From: Acidobacteriota bacterium
Lineage (GTDB): Bacteria; Acidobacteriota; Terriglobia; Terriglobales; Acidobacteriaceae
NCBI GenBank assembly: GCA_021793595.1
Contig: JAJYSL010000335.1
Coordinates: forward strand, 1-5,022
Direction of reading: 5' to 3'
DNA length: 5,022 nt
Positions 1 through 5,022 of this stretch are shown here, piece after piece; position 1 is the stretch's first letter, and each line of letters starts with the position of its first letter. The position numbers and the translations under genes were made by a program. Under the pieces are notes generated by a model that was not told the origin of the DNA, searched no databases, and saw only the letters and a program-made list of their open reading frames with translations.

Positions 1-1
1 C

Positions 2-1549
2 CCCCATGGGCTGCGGCCATTAAAACGACCAGTGTATGTGCGTCCGATTATGCAGCCGATTCCAAATGATTTTCGGATACCTCGCCGTGAACATATTCCG
101 GATGACGTCCTGCTTGTGGACCTCATTCACCGATCCGTGAAAAGGCTATTTGAAGGCGATGGTTCAGAAGGCCCGGCAGCCCCTTCTGTAAGGGTGATCA
201 ATTTATCGATTGGCGATCCATATAGACAGTTCCTTCAGTCTATGAGCCCTGTAGCAAGGCTACTGGATTGGCTCAGTCTCACCTATGGTGTGCTTTTTGT
301 TGTAAGTGCTGGGAATCAGTCAGATGCTATACAACTTGGGATTTCGCGGACCGAATTCGAATCTTCAGATCTCCAAGAGCAAGAAACCGCTGTTGTTAAA
401 GCGCTTTTTTTAGATGCCAGGAATCGCAAGCTTCTTTCTCCAGCCGAGAGTATCAACGGGTTGACGGTTGGTTCAGTTCAATACGATTCGTCTCACTATG
501 GGGCGGTCAATAACAGATTCAACCCGTTTTTGCAGTTTTTGCCGAGCCCAGTTTCAGCGTTCGGTAGTGGTTATCGAAGAGCGATTAAGCCAGATATTGT
601 CTTCTCGGGAGGCAGGGTCCTATACCAGGAAGATCTCAGGTCTTCACGACGAGATAACTACGTCATAAAGCCGGTCGAACCCTCGATCCGGAATACCCCG
701 CCAGGTAACAAAACCGCTATCCCTGCTCGGCAATCTGGAAGCCTCGAAGGTATTGCCTATTCTTGTGGAACCAGTAATGCCGCTGCTTTGATCAGTCGTG
801 CCGCTGGTATTTGTTACGATTCACTTCAGCAAATCTTTGAAGAACAAGCTACGGAAGTTGACGCTCGTATTCACGAGGCCCCTTTACTGAAAGCCATGCT
901 CGTTCATGGATGTGCATGGGGAGATGTTGGTGCTCAAATCGGGGATCTGCTGCGCACGCCAGAGAACAATCGACAGTTAAGCGGACTTGTGAGCAGGTGG
1001 ATGGGCTATGGCGTTCCTCAAGTAGACCGCGTTCTAGATTGTACTGAGCAGCGAGCCACCTTATTGGGCTTTGGGCAGCTTTCTGATGGCGAGGCCCATG
1101 TGTTCAGATTGCCGTTGCCGCCTTCTTTAGGTGCTCGTCCTGAATGGCGACGGCTGACCGTTACCATGGCATGGCTTTCGCCAATATACGCAGGGACGCA
1201 AAAGTACAGAACAGCAAGTCTGTGGTTCGAGGTCGGCGGAGTTGTGCCTGCTAAAGATAGAAAAGAAAGCTGCAGCGGGACCGACGGCTGGCGTGCAGTA
1301 AGGCGCGGAACAGTCCAACACGAAGTGTTCGAAGGCCAGAGAGCGGAGCCGTTCATCGATGGGGATGTCATCGAAATCAAAGTGAACTGCCGTGAAGATG
1401 CCGGGAAAATCCAGAACCCTGTCGCGTATGGATTGGCCGTGTCGTTGGAGGTAGCCGAGGGCCTCGATATCGCTATTTACAACGAAATCAGAACTCGTAT
1501 TGCACCTGCGATTCAGATTCAGCAGGCAACAGATCAAGGTATAGGGTAA
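2..1549 (+). CDS. S8 (subtilisin-like) serine peptidase, IetS-like; 5'-truncated C-terminal part
   Basis: This is a partial gene: the frame is open to the window's first bases, so its true start lies upstream. The GTG at 32 is only an internal codon. Counting residues from base 32, a VINLSIG strand (55-61) precedes the oxyanion-hole motif SAGN (92-95, Asn95 at 314-316). An INGLTVGSV strand follows (141-149), then SAFGSG...IKPDIVFSGG (175-194), then the nucleophile motif GTSNAAA (246-252, Ser248 at 773-775). The catalytic Asp and His are not visible. In subtilases they precede the first of these motifs, so they should lie just upstream. About 250 residues after Ser248 form a C-terminal extension that includes a beta-rich stretch (RLTVTMAWLSP) like the jelly-roll domain of many subtilases. 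No membrane segment is seen. Cytosolic S8 peptidases of this style are known from IetAS defence systems, next to an AAA ATPase. The ATPase is not in the window. The S8 family call is firm; the IetS assignment is an inference. Confidence 0.87.
   Translation, partial: PHGLRPLKRPVYVRPIMQPIPNDFRIPRREHIPDDVLLVDLIHRSVKRLFEGDGSEGPAAPSVRVINLSIGDPYRQFLQSMSPVARLLDWLSLTYGVLFVVSAGNQSDAIQLGISRTEFESSDLQEQETAVVKALFLDARNRKLLSPAESINGLTVGSVQYDSSHYGAVNNRFNPFLQFLPSPVSAFGSGYRRAIKPDIVFSGGRVLYQEDLRSSRRDNYVIKPVEPSIRNTPPGNKTAIPARQSGSLEGIAYSCGTSNAAALISRAAGICYDSLQQIFEEQATEVDARIHEAPLLKAMLVHGCAWGDVGAQIGDLLRTPENNRQLSGLVSRWMGYGVPQVDRVLDCTEQRATLLGFGQLSDGEAHVFRLPLPPSLGARPEWRRLTVTMAWLSPIYAGTQKYRTASLWFEVGGVVPAKDRKESCSGTDGWRAVRRGTVQHEVFEGQRAEPFIDGDVIEIKVNCREDAGKIQNPVAYGLAVSLEVAEGLDIAIYNEIRTRIAPAIQIQQATDQGIG
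1543..1546 (+). promoter_or_regulatory. Weak candidate ribosome binding site for the helicase gene
   Basis: An AGGG lies 10 bases before the ATG at 1557, inside the last codons of the peptidase gene. It is a short match to the anti-Shine-Dalgarno sequence. With only 7 bases between the peptidase stop (1547-1549) and the ATG, translation probably depends partly on ribosomes finishing the upstream gene. Confidence 0.3.
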
Positions 1550-1556
1550 TTAGCGG

Positions 1557-4472
1557 ATGGAGTCGCTTTGGCAATACAGCACCGTTCATAACAGCGCCTG
1601 CAAGGTCATCGAGGAACAGACCTTGTGGGGGCAGACGGTGTGCCGTGTCTGGTTGCCGAACCAGGACGCGGTAGTGCGCGTGCCCCGCTCCGCCTTGCGG
1701 CCGCTGAGTGCCGACCTGCAGCCGGAGATCGAGGCTGGACGCATTGCCTATGTGGTTGCTGCAGCCAAGGTGGCCGAGGTGCTCGAAAGCTCCACCAGCG
1801 CCACAGACGGCCATATATTGCTGGCTCCCATGGAGTCCAACGTCATTCCACTGCCGCACCAGATCCACGCCTTGTCCCGGGCCATCTCCGGCGACCGCGT
1901 ACGCTACCTGCTGGCCGACGAGGTGGGCCTCGGCAAGACCATCGAAGCCGGGCTGGTCATGCGTGAACTCAAGCTGCGTGGGCTGGTGCGCCGAACTCTG
2001 GTTGTATCTCCCAAAGGTATCGCAACCCAGTGGGTGGCGGAAATGCAGACCCATTTCAACGAACAGTTCCAGCTCGTGTTGGGCGACGACATCGGCACCT
2101 TGCAGCGCCTGGCTCCCAATTTAGACAAGAGCGCAGGCCACCGGGGTTCAGCCTGGTCGATGTTCGATCAGGTCATCGTCTCGCTCGACTCCGTCAAGCC
2201 CATGGACAAGCGACGCGGCTGGACGGCGGACAGGGTCGCCGAATACAACCGCAGTCGGTTCGAGGATCTGATTACCGCCGGTTGGGACCTGGTGGTGGTG
2301 GACGAAGCGCACCGTTTGGGTGGCAGCACCGATCAGGTCGCCCGCTACAAACTCGGCAAAGGACTGGCGGAGGCCGCTCCCTATGTGCTGCTGCTTTCGG
2401 CTACGCCCCACCAGGGGAAAACCGATGCCTTCCATCGCCTGATGAACCTGCTGGATGACGACGCCTTCCCGGATATGGAAAGCGTCTCCCGCGACCGGGT
2501 GGCGCCGTATGTTATCCGCACCGAGAAGCGCAAGGCTATTGATGCCGACGGCAAGCCGCTCTTTAAGCCCCGGCGCACGCAGATGGTCCCGGTGGCCTGG
2601 GAGAGCCGTCACCACTTGCAGCAACTCCTCTATGAGGCAGTGACCGACTACGTGCGCGAGGGCTACAACCAGGCCCTTCGCGAGAAGAAGCGCCACATCG
2701 GCTTTCTGATGATCCTGATGCAGCGCCTGGTGGTCTCCAGCACCCGGGCGATCCGCACCACGCTGGAGCGGCGGCTCGCCGCGCTCAAGGATGGCGAACA
2801 GCAAGCCAGTCTGCGTCTGACAGAGCTTGAAAACGGCGAGGAGGGATCGGGAAGCCCAGACGATGAAATAGCCGAGTTGTATGACATGGACGGCCAGGAG
2901 CTGCTCGATGAGCTGCTGAAATCCCATGTGTCGGCTCTGCAGAGCGAAGGCAGTCATGTAGAGACCCTGCTCGACGCGGCGGTCCGTTGTGAACAGGTTG
3001 GCCCCGACGCCAAGGCCGAGGCGTTGATCGAGTGGATCTACAAGCTGCAGGCCGAGGAAAACGAACCGGATCTGAAGGTGCTGATCTTCACGGAGTTCGT
3101 TCCCACCCAGCAGATGTTGACGGAGTTTCTGGAAGCACGGGGAATCTCGGTGGTCACCCTGAACGGTTCCATGGACATAGAGGAACGCAAGCTGGCCCAG
3201 GATGCCTTCCGCAAATCGCATCGCATATTGGTCTCCACCGATGCGGGCGGCGAAGGTCTGAACCTGCAGTTCGCCCACGTCATCATCAACTACGACATCC
3301 CCTGGAACCCCATGCGGCTGGAACAGCGAATCGGCCGCGTGGACCGTATCGGTCAGCCAAAAACCGTACAGGCGATCAATTTTGTTTTTGAAGATTCGGT
3401 CGAGTTCCGCGTGCGCGAAGTGCTGGAGCAGAAGCTCTCGGTGATCTTCGAAGAGTTCGGCATCGACAAGACTGGTGACGTGCTCGATTCCGCCCAGGCC
3501 GGTGAGTTGTTCGAGGATGTGTTCGCCTCGGCCATCCTTAATCCTGACGGTATCGAGACCTCCGTCGATCACACGGTGGCCAGGATTCGGGACGAGATTC
3601 AGCAAGTGCACGAGTCTTCGGCTATCTACGGCATCTCCGAAGAGCCGGATGTGCAAACCGCTGAACGTCTGCGCTCGCATCCGTTGCCCCACTGGGTGGA
3701 ACGGATGACGGTCGGTTACCTCAACTCTCATGGCGGTGTGGCTAGTCGCAAGCGCTCCTGGTGGGATCTGACTTGGCCAGATGGCCAGGAACACCGCAAA
3801 ACCGTATTCAGCGCCCGAGAAGCGGATCGTCTAACCGATGCAACCCTGCTTAATCTTGAAAGCAGCCGTGTCCGTGGGCTGGCCCTGAGCCTACCGCAGG
3901 TTGCGGCCGGTCAGCCATTGCCTTGTGTAACCGTGAATGGACTGCCAGCCAGCATCTCGGGTTTCTGGGGGCTGTTTGAGATTCGTCTTCAGGCCGGAAT
4001 GCATCAGAAGACACAACTCCTGCGCATCCCAATGGTGCGGCGTGGCTATGTCAGCGTGTTCTTGAGCGAGGAAGGCAAACTGTTTCTGCCCACAGCCCGC
4101 CATATCTGGGATATGCTGCAGACGGCGGAAGCCCAGGTGCAAGCCACCCTTGGGCAGGATGAATCCATCGCAGCCCATGAGCGTTTGCAGGAAGCGGCCG
4201 AACAGGCCGGACAGGAGCTGTTTGACGCCCTGCAGCAGGCGCACATAGCTTCGGTGACCCAGGAAGAGGAACGCGGCATGGTCGCCTTTACCTCACGGCG
4301 GAAGGCTATCGAGCGGATTGGATTGCCGGAGGTGCGCCAGTACCGTCTGGCCCGCTGCGATGCCGAGGAAGTTGAGTGGCGACATGAACTGCAATCTGCG
4401 CGGCAGATCGTGCCTGAAATCCGGCCGCTGCTGATGCTGAGGATATTCGAGTCTCCCAAATGCAATTTATAG
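1557..4472 (+). CDS. SNF2-family (RapA/DrmD-like) DEAD/DEAH-box helicase or translocase
   Basis: A complete 971-residue superfamily 2 ATPase that should use ATP to move along or remodel nucleic acid or protein-nucleic-acid complexes in the cytoplasm. Motifs in order: a Q-like segment PLPHQ (98-102); motif I DEVGLGKT (121-128, Lys127); motif Ia VVSPKGIATQW (149-159); motif II DEAH (249-252); motif III SAT (281-283); motif IV VLIFTEF (508-514); motif V STDAGGEGLNLQ (560-571); motif VI QRIGRVDRIGQ (590-600) with arginines 594 and 597. All catalytic residues look intact. Residues 1-50 may form a small SH3/Tudor-like barrel, as in RapA. Residues 300-500 form a long helical insert between the two RecA lobes, with an acidic linker near 421-440. 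Residues 610-971 have no nuclease motif I recognise and end in a probable coiled coil (855-915). An in-frame TAG at 1551-1553 fixes the start at 1557. Length equals that of RapA, but the context differs. DrmD of DISARM is another relative; no other DISARM gene is present. The gene is richer in G+C than both neighbours. Confidence 0.93.
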   Translation: MESLWQYSTVHNSACKVIEEQTLWGQTVCRVWLPNQDAVVRVPRSALRPLSADLQPEIEAGRIAYVVAAAKVAEVLESSTSATDGHILLAPMESNVIPLPHQIHALSRAISGDRVRYLLADEVGLGKTIEAGLVMRELKLRGLVRRTLVVSPKGIATQWVAEMQTHFNEQFQLVLGDDIGTLQRLAPNLDKSAGHRGSAWSMFDQVIVSLDSVKPMDKRRGWTADRVAEYNRSRFEDLITAGWDLVVVDEAHRLGGSTDQVARYKLGKGLAEAAPYVLLLSATPHQGKTDAFHRLMNLLDDDAFPDMESVSRDRVAPYVIRTEKRKAIDADGKPLFKPRRTQMVPVAWESRHHLQQLLYEAVTDYVREGYNQALREKKRHIGFLMILMQRLVVSSTRAIRTTLERRLAALKDGEQQASLRLTELENGEEGSGSPDDEIAELYDMDGQELLDELLKSHVSALQSEGSHVETLLDAAVRCEQVGPDAKAEALIEWIYKLQAEENEPDLKVLIFTEFVPTQQMLTEFLEARGISVVTLNGSMDIEERKLAQDAFRKSHRILVSTDAGGEGLNLQFAHVIINYDIPWNPMRLEQRIGRVDRIGQPKTVQAINFVFEDSVEFRVREVLEQKLSVIFEEFGIDKTGDVLDSAQAGELFEDVFASAILNPDGIETSVDHTVARIRDEIQQVHESSAIYGISEEPDVQTAERLRSHPLPHWVERMTVGYLNSHGGVASRKRSWWDLTWPDGQEHRKTVFSAREADRLTDATLLNLESSRVRGLALSLPQVAAGQPLPCVTVNGLPASISGFWGLFEIRLQAGMHQKTQLLRIPMVRRGYVSVFLSEEGKLFLPTARHIWDMLQTAEAQVQATLGQDESIAAHERLQEAAEQAGQELFDALQQAHIASVTQEEERGMVAFTSRRKAIERIGLPEVRQYRLARCDAEEVEWRHELQSARQIVPEIRPLLMLRIFESPKCNL
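4460..4472 (+). other. 13-base gene overlap, helicase stop with SIR2 start
   Basis: The SIR2 ATG (4460-4462) lies within the last codons of the helicase gene, whose TAG is at 4470-4472, in a different frame. The SIR2 frame is closed upstream by TGA at 4415-4417, and no ATG, GTG or TTG falls between that stop and 4460, so the overlap is real if the start is conventional. The nearest purine-rich element, GAGG at 4439-4442, is 17 bases before the ATG, too far for a good ribosome site. This favours translational coupling of the SIR2 protein to the helicase. Confidence 0.8.
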
Positions 4473-5022
4473 CCAGCGGCCCGGATATACCGGATTCCCT
4501 CCTACAAGCTCACGAAGAGGGGCGAGTAGTTTTTTTCTGCGGCGCAGGAATCTCCTACAAAGTAGGGCTAAAGGATTTCAAGTGGCTGGTTGACGAGATC
4601 TATCGTTTATGCGGAACGCCACGTACTTCAATTGAGGAAAAATCCTATTCGAAGGGGCAATTCGACACCACGCTGAATATTCTTGAAGATCGTCTTCCTG
4701 GTCAAAGAAGCGGCCTGATGATGCGAAGAGCCTTGGGGAAGGTTCTTCAACCCAAGCTACGTTGCAAGGGTGCCGCAGAAACCCATGGAGCGTTATTGCA
4801 ACTGGCGCGAAATCGTGAAGGAGCCCTACGGTTGGTAACGACCAATTTCGATAGAGCTTTTGAGAAGGTCGCCAAACGCCAAAAAAGCTTTCATAACCTA
4901 TACTCAGCTCCCATGCTTCCCGTTCCTAAAAACAGCCAATGGGATGGATTAGTTTATCTGCATGGACTTTTACCAGATAAGAACGAACATGAAAGCAACT
5001 TGTATTTGCGTGTGGTTTCCAG
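4460..5022 (+). CDS. SIR2-domain protein, probable NAD+-consuming defence effector; 3'-truncated
   Basis: Only the first 187 codons plus two bases are visible, and the frame runs open off the window. SIR2 domains bind NAD+; bacterial defence versions usually hydrolyse it, depleting the cell's NAD+ during phage infection. Visible motifs: a hydrophobic strand RVVFF (22-26) leading into the dinucleotide-binding motif GAGIS (28-32; 4541-4555); the helix ETHGALLQLA (107-116) common in bacterial SIR2 proteins; TTNFD (127-131; Asn129 at 4844-4846), which matches the NAD-contacting Asn and Asp of the family; and LHG (167-169), whose His168 at 4961-4963 is the likely catalytic base. No CxxC pair follows the His in the part seen, unlike zinc-binding deacetylase sirtuins, so an NADase role fits better. 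There is no signal peptide or membrane segment. Translation is probably coupled to the helicase through the 13-base overlap. Defence proteins with this kind of N-terminus often continue into a large sensor domain, but that part is out of view, so the subfamily cannot be named. Confidence 0.88.
   Translation, partial: MQFIASGPDIPDSLLQAHEEGRVVFFCGAGISYKVGLKDFKWLVDEIYRLCGTPRTSIEEKSYSKGQFDTTLNILEDRLPGQRSGLMMRRALGKVLQPKLRCKGAAETHGALLQLARNREGALRLVTTNFDRAFEKVAKRQKSFHNLYSAPMLPVPKNSQWDGLVYLHGLLPDKNEHESNLYLRVVS

Noticed and set aside
32..34. GTG at 32 as the start of the peptidase gene
   Set aside because: The frame is open upstream to base 2 with plausible coding sequence, and an S8 peptidase starting here would lack its catalytic Asp and His. 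It is the tail of a longer gene.
1500..1547. Possible promoter before the helicase gene (TTGCAC at 1500, TATAGG at 1540)
   Set aside because: The two boxes are 34 bases apart, far beyond the usual 16-18. No good -35 box lies at the correct distance from TATAGG, and the region is coding.
1488..2054. 188-codon minus-strand frame spanning the peptidase-helicase junction
   Set aside because: It overlaps two well-supported genes on the other strand, shows no motif and is best explained as a shadow frame.
2148..3794. 548-codon open frame on the minus strand
   Set aside because: It lies wholly inside the helicase gene, whose SNF2 motifs are unambiguous. G+C-rich coding sequence with strong codon bias often leaves a long open antisense frame, and the predicted protein shows no recognisable domain.
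1557..4472. Housekeeping RapA
   Set aside because: The length and ATPase motifs are similar, but the gene sits between an S8 peptidase and a SIR2 effector, and the region between the N-terminus and motif I is much shorter than the remembered E. coli RapA arrangement.
4483..4496. CCGG-ATATA-CCGG near-palindrome as an operator or hairpin
   Set aside because: The arms are only four bases and the sequence encodes a normal P-D-I-P-D stretch at the start of the SIR2 protein, so chance is the simpler explanation.
1..5022. DISARM system
   Set aside because: The helicase resembles DrmD, but no DrmA, DrmB or DrmC gene and no methyltransferase gene is present in the window. They could only lie outside it.

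Overview
The window holds three co-directional (+ strand), tightly packed genes, two of them cut by the window edges: the C-terminal part of a subtilisin-like (S8) serine peptidase (2-1549), a complete 971-residue RapA/DrmD-like SNF2-family helicase (1557-4472), and the N-terminal 187 codons of a SIR2-domain protein (4460-5022). There is no intergenic space over 7 bases, no RNA gene, and no recognisable transposon, CRISPR array, promoter or terminator. This looks like the interior of one operon whose promoter and terminator lie outside the window.

The organism is most likely a proteobacterium, judging from moderate-to-high G+C, ATG starts and protein style. The sequence does not allow a finer call. 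Hand counts of sampled 60-base lines give about 47-55% G+C in the peptidase gene, mostly 53-68% in the helicase gene and about 42-52% in the SIR2 gene. The changes fall near the gene junctions. Such patchwork composition is common in mobile accessory or defence islands.

Layout: the peptidase fragment carries the oxyanion-hole Asn (SAGN) and nucleophile Ser (GTSNA) motifs, while the catalytic Asp and His lie upstream of base 1. It resembles the IetS-type subtilases that are usually paired with an AAA ATPase (IetA), so an AAA ATPase gene may lie just upstream. Seven bases later the helicase starts, with every SNF2 motif intact and long accessory domains. Its last codons overlap the start of the SIR2 gene by 13 bases. 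The SIR2 fragment shows the NAD-binding GAGIS motif, the TTNFD motif and the catalytic His of an NADase-type SIR2 domain, with no zinc-finger cysteines in the part seen.

Inferred working model: this is a multi-gene antiphage or anti-plasmid operon. The helicase would act as nucleic-acid sensor or translocase, the SIR2 protein as an NAD+-depleting effector, and the peptidase either as a proteolytic regulator or effector or as the end of an adjacent independent ietAS-like system. The domain assignments are well supported by motifs. The claim that the three form one system is an inference from gene order and overlap.
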